A stretch of DNA of 11,334 bases from Clostridia bacterium (GCA_900758165.1 CAAEQN010000044.1:1-11334); one strand, 5' to 3'. Counted from the first letter of the stretch, positions 1 through 6,450 are shown. Translations and numbers: made by a program. The notes: generated from the letters alone by a model not told the origin.

Positions 1-35
1 AAATTATTTATGTTTACCTGTTAGGAGTTGATTAT

Positions 36-101
36 ATGTTTTTGGTTTGTTCCAAGAAAATATATTGTAATATAAACAGATTTAAGAGATGTCAAGGATA
101 A
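36..101 (+). CDS. possible 21-aa leader peptide
   Basis: A 22-codon frame (stop included) starts with ATG, preceded by a good Shine-Dalgarno sequence (TTAGGAG at 20-26, about 9 nt upstream). The predicted peptide is short and basic (several Lys/Arg, three Cys). Its last codons (84-98) coincide with the 5' arm of the terminator hairpin that precedes the recombinase gene, and its TAA stop lies in the loop. This arrangement is typical of leader-peptide attenuation, but nothing else supports expression. It could instead be the truncated end of a gene interrupted by an insertion, or chance. No family was recognised. Confidence 0.3.
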   Translation: MFLVCSKKIYCNINRFKRCQG

Positions 102-131
102 CTTGTGTGTTTTCTTTGATGTCTCTTTTTT
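84..131 (+). terminator. intrinsic terminator or attenuator before recombinase gene
   Basis: Arms 84-97 and 114-127 pair over 14 positions, three of them G-U wobbles, around a 16-nt loop, followed by an uninterrupted run of T at 126-131. It ends only 2 nt before the ribosome binding site of the downstream recombinase. It could end transcription from an upstream gene, or act as an attenuator in the recombinase leader, because the possible leader ORF overlaps its 5' arm. Confidence 0.55.
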
Positions 132-148
132 GTTAGGAGGTTTATAAA

Positions 149-2080
149 TTGAGTGAAGAAAAGAAAAAATGTGGATTGTATATGAGGGTTTCTACAGAAG
201 ACCAAGCTCGTGAGGGCTTTAGTCTTCCAGAACAAAAAGAACAATTAGAAGCTTATTGTAAATTTAAGGGTTATGAAATTGTAGATTACTACGAAGATGC
301 AGGCGTTAGTGCTAAAACAGGTAATTACAGAGCAGAATTTGAAAGGTTAAAAGACGATATAAAATCTAAAAAAATAAATACTATTATCTCTCTTAAATTA
401 GATAGATTTACAAGAAGTATTTATGACTGGGAAGAACTTATAACTTTTTTAGATGAAAATGAAGCCTATATAGATTGTGTTAATGATGATATAAATACTA
501 CTACAGCAAATGGTAAGATGATTTCAAGACTTTTGGTAAGTGTAAGCCAGAATGAAATTGAAAGAACTAGTGAGAGAACAAAAATAGGTTTAGCTGGTGC
601 AATAAAGCAAGGTCATATTCCCCATATTGCTCCATTAGGTTATAAACATGAGAATAAAACTCTTGTAATAAATTATTCTACCAAAGACGTTGTTGTTAGA
701 ATATTTGAATTATATTACAATGGCTATTCTTATCAAAAAATAAGTACGCTATTTAATGAAGAAAAAGTTTTAGGCAAAGATAACTGGAGAGATTCTACAA
801 TACAAAATATTCTTCAAAATGAAATTTATAAAGGCGACTTTGTTCATGGAAAGAGAACTAAATCTCCTACTTATTATGAAAATGTTGTAGAGCCTATTAT
901 TTCTAAAGAAATGTGGGAAGATTGCCAAGTTCAGAAAAAGAAAAATTCAAGAAGTTATCAAAGAACATTAACTTACCTATATTTACAAAAAATAAAATGT
1001 CCTAAATGTAATCGTATTTTAGGTGGTAAAGCCACTACAAAGAAAAATGGAAAGCCTTACTTCTATTATTATTGTAACGATTGCAAAATAACCATTAAAG
1101 AAAATGCCATAAATGAATACTTTAATCAATTTATAAATGAATTAGTAGAATATGATTCTGTTGTAAATCAATTCTTTTTGCCGATGATAAGACAAAGATT
1201 TGATGAGCCTAAAGAAAAGCTACAAAAAGAAATTGATGAACAAAATGCAAAACTTGAACGAATTAGAAAGGCTTATATCAATGGAGCTTTTGATTTAGAT
1301 GTATATACTAGTGAAACTGCTGTTATAGAAAAAGCCATAAATAATCTCAAAGAAGAATTAGAAGCTACTGATTGTGTAGAAGAATTAAGATTTACTCCAA
1401 AAGATATTCTATTAAAAAGAGATATAGATTTTCTTAATAAAATGATTATGAATAAGCAATATAAAGAAAGAACAAAAACATGGAAAGATTACACTCGTGA
1501 AGAACAAGCTGAACTTATAATGAAGTATGTTGATGAAATAAAACTAACTCTTATAGGAAGTGAAGTAATTGTAAAGGAGATTAATTTTAGAGACTCTATT
1601 TGTAAACCATGTCAAGAATTATATGATAAAGGTTATATTGATACAACAAAACCTATGTTATTAGGAAATGTACTAGGAAGTGTCAGATTTAGTAACTATT
1701 TACCAGAAGAAGAATTTGGAGAAATAATAATGAGATTACAACAATACTATGATGTTCATTATACAGAGGCGATATATTATCTACAAGAGCAAGTATTTTA
1801 TTTTAATTTCGTTGAAGATAATAGTGCTATTGTTAGAGTATTCCCATTAGAAGATTATTACAAATTAAATCCAGATAATAAAATGGAAGAATATCGATTT
1901 GGAATAATTTATATTAATGGTGATGATTATGATGACTTTGAAATTACAGAAGCAGATAATATCGAGCCATACTTTAATGCAATACCAGACGACAATGAAA
2001 CAACAATTAAATTTGAAAATGGTGAACGCAGTGAAATTGTTGTGAAGCCAGTAAAATTCTCCGAAGAAGACACTAAATAA
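149..2080 (+). CDS. large serine recombinase (643 aa) with C-terminal extension
   Basis: Site-specific recombinase of the large serine (resolvase/invertase-type) family, which integrates or excises mobile DNA through a covalent 5'-phosphoserine link. Start is TTG with an AGGAGG site at 135-140. The N-terminal catalytic domain (about 7-150) carries Y11-M-R-V-S15, with S15 the expected nucleophile, and the conserved K-L-D-R-F-T-R patch at 83-89. A recombinase domain follows (about 160-270), then a zinc ribbon with Cys284/Cys287 and Cys309/Cys312, and a coiled coil of about 350-405. The family core appears to end near residue 480 (E-I-N-F-R-D-S). Residues 485-643 form an acidic, Tyr/Asp-rich extension that I do not recognise; members of this family are usually about 500-560 aa. 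It converges on a second, clearly different recombinase and is likely part of a separate integration unit. Family call is firm; the element it moves is unknown. Confidence 0.93.
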   Translation: MSEEKKKCGLYMRVSTEDQAREGFSLPEQKEQLEAYCKFKGYEIVDYYEDAGVSAKTGNYRAEFERLKDDIKSKKINTIISLKLDRFTRSIYDWEELITFLDENEAYIDCVNDDINTTTANGKMISRLLVSVSQNEIERTSERTKIGLAGAIKQGHIPHIAPLGYKHENKTLVINYSTKDVVVRIFELYYNGYSYQKISTLFNEEKVLGKDNWRDSTIQNILQNEIYKGDFVHGKRTKSPTYYENVVEPIISKEMWEDCQVQKKKNSRSYQRTLTYLYLQKIKCPKCNRILGGKATTKKNGKPYFYYYCNDCKITIKENAINEYFNQFINELVEYDSVVNQFFLPMIRQRFDEPKEKLQKEIDEQNAKLERIRKAYINGAFDLDVYTSETAVIEKAINNLKEELEATDCVEELRFTPKDILLKRDIDFLNKMIMNKQYKERTKTWKDYTREEQAELIMKYVDEIKLTLIGSEVIVKEINFRDSICKPCQELYDKGYIDTTKPMLLGNVLGSVRFSNYLPEEEFGEIIMRLQQYYDVHYTEAIYYLQEQVFYFNFVEDNSAIVRVFPLEDYYKLNPDNKMEEYRFGIIYINGDDYDDFEITEADNIEPYFNAIPDDNETTIKFENGERSEIVVKPVKFSEEDTK

Positions 2081-2123
2081 TTGTTGCAACTTTTACTTTA
2101 GTTATGGGCTATGTTGCAACAAT
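2080..2123. repeat. 11-bp inverted repeat after recombinase stop
   Basis: ATTGTTGCAAC at 2080-2090 is the perfect reverse complement of 2113-2123. Each arm also contains the self-palindrome GTTGCAAC. The left arm starts at the last base of the stop codon. There is no T-run after it, so it is not a canonical intrinsic terminator. It could be a protein-binding site, a recombination-associated repeat, or a stem that protects the transcript 3' end. Confidence 0.6.
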
Positions 2124-2186
2124 CAAATTAACGTGGCACGTTTTGCTTTTACGGAGTAAAAATGAAAGTGGCGATAGTTAATTTGA
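2123..2186. repeat. nested inverted repeats in convergent spacer
   Basis: TCAAATTAAC at 2123-2132 is the perfect reverse complement of 2177-2186. Inside it sits a second hairpin, TTTTAC at 2147-2152 with GTAAAA at 2156-2161 and a GGA loop. Short CGTG/CACG and GTGGC motifs flank the inner hairpin. No coding frame explains it. The layout (outer long repeat, inner tight hairpin, GC-richer flanks) is compatible with a transfer origin or other protein-recognised site, or with a structured RNA. Function is not established. Confidence 0.5.
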
Positions 2187-2230
2187 ATAAATTTTATTCC
2201 ATTGGGAAAAAATTTATTGCCTCGCAGAGC

Positions 2231-2305
2231 CCCCGAGTTTTGATAGTATGTCAAAACTCATAGGGGAGAACGCTTTAGTTAAGTACACTAAAATCATTCT
2301 CCCCT
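2231..2305. repeat. two overlapping, mutually exclusive stem-loops
   Basis: Hairpin A: GAGTTTTGA (2235-2243) pairs with 2251-2259 around a 7-nt loop and can extend through CCCC (2231-2234) with GGGG (2263-2266). Hairpin B: AGGGGAGAA (2262-2270) pairs perfectly with 2297-2305, with an inner stem TTTAGT/ACTAAA (2274-2279 and 2287-2292). The GGGG block is shared, so full A and full B exclude each other. Neither is followed by a T-run on either strand. The structure lies about 20 bp beyond the 3' end of the minus-strand recombinase gene. Confidence 0.55.
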
Positions 2306-2325
2306 TAAAATAAGTTATTTCAATA

Positions 2326-3984
2326 TTAAGCTGTTTTTCTATTTAATATTTTATTAATTGTAATTTCAATATCTTTAGTACTTACTGGAAAAGCTATTAT
2401 ACCAACGCCTCTATAATATATATCTATTTCTTGAACTTTCTTACCATTTACTTTTTCTTGTTGATGAATTACTATTTTTTCAATTAATTCATTTAGTATC
2501 TCTGGCGAAAGTTCAGTTATTTCAGTATATTTTTTAACATTAGATATAAATTGTGTAATATCAGTATCTTTCTTTTCAGTATTTTCAATATCTTTTGATA
2601 ATTGTTCAATTTTTGTTTTTAATTCTTGTTGTTCCTTATCATAATTAAAAGACAAGTTTCTAAATCTATCATCTGAAATTTTTCCAGATACATTATCTTC
2701 GTAAACATGCATAAATAAGTTATCAATTTCAATTATTCTGTTTTTAGCCTTTTCAAGTTCTTTCTTGCTTTTAGAGATTTTCTTTATTTCATCTTGTGTA
2801 GATTTTGCAAGTTGTTCTTTAATAAATAAATCTTCATAGTCTTTCATATAAGAGATTACTCTTTGGATATTCTCTAAAACAATAATTTGTAATGCTTCAT
2901 CTGAAATATAATGTGAAGTACAAGCTGAAGTATCATGTTTATAACTTGAACATCTATAATGTTCTTTCGCTTTTAAATCTACAACAGGTGATTGAAAATA
3001 CATCTTTTTACCACAATCATTACAAAATAATAGCCCTGAGAAAATGCTTTTCTTTCCTGATTTTGCACGTTTTTGTCTATTATTTCTTAATTGTTTTGCA
3101 ATATTCCAAGTATATTCATCTATAATTGGCTCATGGGTATTTTTAAATATTTTTCTATCTTCTTTTGGAAGATTTATCCTAGTTTTATCTTTATAAGAAC
3201 GAGTAGTAGATTTAAAATTTACAGTATCTCCAATATATTCTTGTCTATCTAAAATTCCTGCAACAGTTGCTCCACACCATTTATATTGATATTCTTGATT
3301 GATAGAGTTTCTACTAATACTTGCATTATATTCTGATGGAGTTAATATTTTTCTTTCTCTTAAAATCCTAGCTATTTCGAAAGTTCCATGTCCTTGAATA
3401 AACAAATTAAATATTTCTTTTACAATTCTAGCTGATGTTTCATCTACTTGCCATTTTGCTTTATCACTTTCATCTTTTTTATAGCCATAAGGTACATTAT
3501 TTGCAAGTGAAATTCCAGATTCTCCTTTGTTTTTAAGAACTGCTCTAACTTTTTGACTTGTGTTTTTAGCATGCATTTCATTAAACCAGTCTTGAATAGG
3601 CAAGAAATCATTTAATCCTTTACTACTATCAATATTATCCATTATTGCAATATATCTAATATTTAGTCTTACAAAATCTTCTTCAAGAAGTTGTCCAACA
3701 ATAAGCCTGTTTCTTCCAAGTCTTGAATGATCTTTTACAATAATAGTTCCGATTTTGCCTTGTTCAGCAAGTTCCATTATTTCCATAAAGGCAGGTCTTG
3801 TAAAAGTTGTTCCAGAATATCCATCATCTACAAAGAACTTTATATTTTGAAAATTATTTTCATTTGCATATTTACTTAAAATTGATTTTTGATTTGTTAT
3901 ACTATTGCTTTCTCCTGAAAGTTCATCATCTCTTGATAAACGACTGTATAAAGCAGTTATTTTATCGCTTTCTAGCTGTTTCAT
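2326..3984 (-). CDS. large serine recombinase, TndX/TnpX-like (552 aa)
   Basis: Second large serine recombinase, probably the transposase of the element carrying the neighbouring relaxase. The catalytic domain (about 8-155) has Y13-S-R-L-S17, with S17 the expected nucleophile, and K-D-H-S-R-L-G-R at 84-91. A recombinase domain follows (about 165-300), then a zinc ribbon with Cys321/Cys324 and Cys345/Cys355, a long coiled coil (about 385-475), and a C-terminal segment (about 480-540, ending around I-D-I-Y-Y-R-G-V-G) that matches DUF4368 as found in the recombinases of Tn5397-, Tn4451- and related clostridial elements. Length is normal for that group. Start ATG has GGAAAGGAG at 3990-3998. It is downstream of the relaxase and 87-aa genes on the same strand but has its own probable promoter. 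It shows little similarity by eye to the 643-aa recombinase outside catalytic motifs. I do not assign a symbol because tndX versus tnpX cannot be decided here. Confidence 0.94.
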   Translation of the reverse strand: MKQLESDKITALYSRLSRDDELSGESNSITNQKSILSKYANENNFQNIKFFVDDGYSGTTFTRPAFMEIMELAEQGKIGTIIVKDHSRLGRNRLIVGQLLEEDFVRLNIRYIAIMDNIDSSKGLNDFLPIQDWFNEMHAKNTSQKVRAVLKNKGESGISLANNVPYGYKKDESDKAKWQVDETSARIVKEIFNLFIQGHGTFEIARILRERKILTPSEYNASISRNSINQEYQYKWCGATVAGILDRQEYIGDTVNFKSTTRSYKDKTRINLPKEDRKIFKNTHEPIIDEYTWNIAKQLRNNRQKRAKSGKKSIFSGLLFCNDCGKKMYFQSPVVDLKAKEHYRCSSYKHDTSACTSHYISDEALQIIVLENIQRVISYMKDYEDLFIKEQLAKSTQDEIKKISKSKKELEKAKNRIIEIDNLFMHVYEDNVSGKISDDRFRNLSFNYDKEQQELKTKIEQLSKDIENTEKKDTDITQFISNVKKYTEITELSPEILNELIEKIVIHQQEKVNGKKVQEIDIYYRGVGIIAFPVSTKDIEITINKILNRKTA

Positions 3985-4050
3985 TAATTTCTCCTTTCCC
4001 AGCTTGAAATACGATATAAAATAATAGTTACATTTTAAAGTAGTATTTAT

Positions 4051-4079
4051 AATATACCATATTCCAAACTAAAATCCAA
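4051..4079 (-). promoter_or_regulatory. probable promoter of 552-aa recombinase gene
   Basis: On the minus strand, TTGGAT (4079-4074), a 17-bp spacer and TATATT (4056-4051) give a plausible sigma-A promoter about 65 bp before the start codon. The -35 is weak (3 of 6) and the -10 good (5 of 6). The -10 lies inside a 13-bp near-palindrome that recurs inverted at 4121-4133. Confidence 0.4.
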
Positions 4080-4133
4080 TAAATTCTAACTATTTTCTAA
4101 AAATTCTAAATAAATCTTGTAATATGGTATATT
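4051..4133. repeat. inverted pair of 13-bp near-palindromes (possible operator)
   Basis: AATATACCATATT at 4051-4063 is the exact reverse complement of AATATGGTATATT at 4121-4133; each is itself a palindrome with a 3-bp centre (AATAT-N3-ATATT). One copy covers the recombinase -10 box, the other lies in the 3' end of the 87-aa gene. A dimeric regulator binding both could control recombinase expression, but low-complexity AT sequence makes coincidence possible. Confidence 0.35.
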
Positions 4134-4353
4134 CCGAATCTTTACTAAAATAAGTGTTTACTTTATAAGCAGTTCCATTTATTTCTTTTTCAAAGTTCAA
4201 ATTATTTTCTATACATAAATTTTCAAAATATTTTTTAATTTCATCTCTATCCATCTTTGAAAATTTATTATATAGTTCTTTTTGCAAGTTTTCTAAAATT
4301 TTATATTCTTCATTGTTTAATTCAATTCTATAAACTATTTCATTATCTCGCAT
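4090..4353 (-). CDS. hypothetical 87-aa protein, coupled to relaxase
   Basis: Small protein of unknown family; I do not recognise it. The ATG at 4353-4351 is chosen over an upstream in-frame start at 4431 because a strong AAGGAGGG site lies about 9 nt before it, and the upstream start would put 26 extra codons inside the relaxase gene. The start lies upstream of the relaxase stop codon, giving an 11-bp overlap that suggests translational coupling and a shared job or shared dosage. The sequence is strongly charged with alternating Lys and Glu, begins with a beta-like stretch (Y-R-I-E-L) followed by predicted helices, and has no signal peptide, membrane segment or Cys pair. An accessory mobilization protein is a positional guess only. 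Confidence 0.75.
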   Translation of the reverse strand: MRDNEIVYRIELNNEEYKILENLQKELYNKFSKMDRDEIKKYFENLCIENNLNFEKEINGTAYKVNTYFSKDSEYTILQDLFRIFRK

Positions 4354-5785
4354 TTTTATCAGCCCTCCTTTTCTTGTATTCAGGAGAGTTAATTTTCTCT
4401 TGATATTTAATTTCTTTTTGATATTCTTCAATTAAGCCACGCTCAACTCTTTCTCTAGTTTCTCCTTGAAAACGATTAAGATATTCTTTATCATAATCTG
4501 TAATATTTGCTAGTATTTCTCTTTCAGCAGGTGTATATAATTTTTCAAGCCTTTGTTGTTCAGCAAGTTCTAACTGTCTTTGTTTTTCTTGTTCTTCTTC
4601 CTTTAATAGAGATTTAAAGAAATTCATTACTTTAGCTGGAGCATAGGCAATTGCACGAATAAACTCTTTAGTCTTTTCCTTTAATTCATTAAAATCGTTC
4701 TTTAACTTATTATTTTCATCTTTAAGTTTTGTAATTTCAACATCTGCAACAACACCTTTTTTAGCATATTTAACAAGATTTTGATAATCATCTGTATCTA
4801 GTTCAACCTTTTTGCCAAATAATTTAGATTTACCAACATCAATACTGTCAATATCGCCTTTATAACCTTTGTAATTATTAATATCTTGCTTTATTTCGTT
4901 TAATTCTTGTTGCATTTTGCTTTTTTGTTTTTCAGAATCTTCAATAGTAGAATTGTTTTCAGCAAATTTTTCTTGTTGTTGTTTTACCTTGTCAGTAATT
5001 GCTTCTAATTTTTCACTTTCCTTTTTTGCTTTAAATTCTAAATCAGATAAATGTTCAGCTGTAGAGCCTTTTAATCCTCTTATAAATCCTCTATAGCCAC
5101 TATCAGACATATATTGAAAGAATCTATCTTGTAATAGGCTATATGATTTAATTAGTATTGCTTTTCCTTTTTCATCATATAGTGGATTTCCTTGTAAGTC
5201 AGTTGCTTGTTGAGATTTCCATTTCTTACTATGACTTACTTGATTTATTATTTCTTTAGTAGTACCAATTAGGCTTTTATCTTTACATCTTTTAGACCAT
5301 TTAATTTCTTTTCTAACAGTTGGAATTGCTATAACGTGTAAATGATAATGATATATAGGCTTTTTATATTCTTCTGTTAGTGCAGTATTTAATTCATCTA
5401 CGTGCATAACAGCAGATATTATATTTTTAGCACCCATTTCTTGTTCAGCAAAGTGAAATGCCTTTTCATAAAATTCTTTTGCAAATTCATAGCCACCATT
5501 TTGTTCAAAATAATCAGAGTTAATGTCAAATATTATTTCATCAAATACTTTTGCATTATCTTTTAATCCACGAAGTGATACATCTCCAGTATTAATCATT
5601 TCTTTTAATCTTTCGTTGTATGTGCTATTACATTTTTTGTAATGCACATTGTTTTGTGTTTGAGCTAAATCAATATTCATATTAGAGTAAGTGGTATTTT
5701 TTCTTTCATTATGTCTTTCTGCTTTTAGAATACTTGCTCTAGTATAAGTTTGTACTCTAGCTACTGAGTAATTTGTTTTTTCCAT
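4343..5785 (-). CDS. MobV/Pre-family relaxase (480 aa)
   Basis: Plasmid-mobilization relaxase of the Mob/Pre (MobV) family, the family of pMV158 MobM and Tn4451 TnpZ. It nicks oriT and attaches to the 5' end so that the strand can be transferred by a helper conjugation system. The N-terminal domain (about 1-240) has R24-H25-N26-E-R-K-N; by analogy with MobM, H25 is the likely nucleophile. The metal site is H128-V-D130-E131 with H146-Y-H148-L-H150 (the family's HxDE and HxH motifs, here with a longer spacer than in MobM). The C-terminal half is a long coiled coil (about 245-310 and 345-420) ending in a basic tail. The start at 5785 is preferred (GGAAAGGAAACG at 5791-5802, and the motif spacing fits). 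An in-frame TTG at 5920 would place 45 extra residues across the candidate oriT and has no ribosome binding site. The candidate oriT lies upstream, as usual for the family. Confidence 0.92.
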   Translation of the reverse strand: MEKTNYSVARVQTYTRASILKAERHNERKNTTYSNMNIDLAQTQNNVHYKKCNSTYNERLKEMINTGDVSLRGLKDNAKVFDEIIFDINSDYFEQNGGYEFAKEFYEKAFHFAEQEMGAKNIISAVMHVDELNTALTEEYKKPIYHYHLHVIAIPTVRKEIKWSKRCKDKSLIGTTKEIINQVSHSKKWKSQQATDLQGNPLYDEKGKAILIKSYSLLQDRFFQYMSDSGYRGFIRGLKGSTAEHLSDLEFKAKKESEKLEAITDKVKQQQEKFAENNSTIEDSEKQKSKMQQELNEIKQDINNYKGYKGDIDSIDVGKSKLFGKKVELDTDDYQNLVKYAKKGVVADVEITKLKDENNKLKNDFNELKEKTKEFIRAIAYAPAKVMNFFKSLLKEEEQEKQRQLELAEQQRLEKLYTPAEREILANITDYDKEYLNRFQGETRERVERGLIEEYQKEIKYQEKINSPEYKKRRADKNAR

Positions 5786-5902
5786 AAGTGCGTTTCCTTT
5801 CCTGCAGGTATGCAAGAGAGGGTATTTTTTATAAAGCCTTTCAAAAGAAGTAATTTCTGCCTTGCTTAAGGAAAGTATCTGCTTTGGCGAATTTTCGAAG
5901 CA

Positions 5903-5975
5903 GTTACACAACTTTTTCAAAGTGTGTAACCCACTATGACACTTTCAGACTATCGTCTGCAAAGATGTCAGTGGG
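5903..5975. other. candidate oriT (two adjoining hairpins)
   Basis: GTTACACA (5903-5910) pairs with TGTGTAAC (5923-5930), extended inward by CTTT/AAAG (5912-5915 and 5919-5922) with one bulge. Directly adjoining is an imperfect 19-bp hairpin: CCCACT (5930-5935), GACA, CTTT and CAGAC (5938-5950), loop TATC, then the complementary blocks through AGTGGG (5970-5975), with small bulges. The AAGTGTGTAAC segment resembles the GTGTGTTA-type nick region of MobV plasmids, and the location about 120-190 bp upstream of the MobV gene is the usual one. The exact nick position cannot be read from sequence alone. Confidence 0.45.
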
Positions 5976-6281
5976 CTCCTTAGCGGAGGGCATATCAAAT
6001 ACCAAATTACATTTGATATTTGTTTGCAAGAATAATAAATCCTCATTTATTATTCTTGAGAGATATAACCAATAAATTGTTTATATCTCATTTTTTACAA
6101 TAGCGATTGCTATTGTAAATATACAAAAAAGGCTTCGCTTTTTTGTATCAAAACGAAACCTTATATTTATTACCATAAGATATTTAATAACTAATAAGTT
6201 TCGCTTTCTACAAACTGAAAAATTAATAGCATACCTGCATAATAATTTTTCGTTATCACTTTAATCAATAAATGATTAAAG
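5976..6281. repeat. array of back-to-back stem-loops
   Basis: Gene-free stretch in which nearly every base belongs to an inverted repeat. Arms: 5976-5979/5985-5988 (4 bp), 5992-6000/6011-6019 (9 bp), 6027-6040/6045-6058 (14 bp, perfect, 4-nt loop), 6060-6068/6081-6089 (9 bp), 6094-6104/6109-6119 (11 bp), 6121-6131/6138-6148 (11 bp), 6154-6159/6198-6203 (6 bp, extendable), 6217-6225/6243-6251 (9 bp), 6259-6267/6273-6281 (9 bp). The arms are unrelated in sequence, so this is not a repeat family but a chain of separate hairpins. A structured RNA, a single-strand DNA landmark for replication or transfer, or chained regulatory hairpins are all possible. Confidence 0.7.
6121..6148. terminator. bidirectional terminator-like hairpin
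   Basis: ATACAAAAAAG at 6121-6131 pairs perfectly with 6138-6148 around GCTTCG; the arms give A-runs on one side and T-runs on the other on both strands, the usual look of a bidirectional intrinsic terminator, although the GC part of the stem is very short (1-2 pairs). It sits between two divergently transcribed genes. Confidence 0.4.
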
Positions 6282-6282
6282 G

Positions 6283-6450
6283 TGTTTGATTTACATACAG
6301 GCACAAGTAATTCGTGAAAACTAAAAAGTGTATTTTTAGCATTATTTAATAAACCTAAAGCATTATCACTTTTGGCAATTTAGGTTTTCCTTAAAATTTA
6401 GCAGATTTTAAGGCTATTCACTTTTTAATGTGTTTCCTGTAAATCAAACA
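6283..6450. other. multibranched structured element of about 170 nt
   Basis: Nested and side-by-side perfect repeats build a cloverleaf-like fold: closing stem TGTTTGATTTAC (6283-6294) with 6439-6450, continued by AGG/CCT (6299-6301 and 6436-6438); second stem TAAAAAGTG (6322-6330) with 6419-6427; inside it two hairpins, AAACCTAAA (6351-6359) with 6379-6387, and CCTTAAAAT (6389-6397) with 6405-6413. There is no plausible coding frame. Which strand, if any, is transcribed is unknown. It directly follows the hairpin array, so both may form one element. The family was not recognised. Confidence 0.55.

Noticed and set aside
4354..4431. Longer 113-aa version of the small gene
   Set aside because: The extra residues lie wholly inside the relaxase gene and the strong RBS is before the internal ATG at 4353.
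5786..5920. In-frame N-terminal extension of the relaxase from a TTG at 5920
   Set aside because: It has no ribosome binding site, starts inside the candidate oriT hairpin and precedes the relaxase motifs; the ATG at 5785 has a good RBS.
5884..6075. Plus-strand 63-codon open frame
   Set aside because: It runs across the candidate oriT and the hairpin chain; its composition is that of translated inverted repeats.
5803..6239. GCATACCTGCA at 6229-6239 repeated inverted at 5803-5813, flanking the hairpin chain
   Set aside because: Only 11 bp with no extension; noted, but too short to call a boundary repeat.
6253..6372. Direct repeat TTATCACTTT at 6253-6262 and 6363-6372
   Set aside because: Ten AT-rich base pairs 110 bp apart without flanking similarity; likely chance.
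5903..6450. CRISPR array or tRNA cluster
   Set aside because: The arms do not repeat in sequence or spacing, and no tRNA T-loop or anticodon arm pattern is present.
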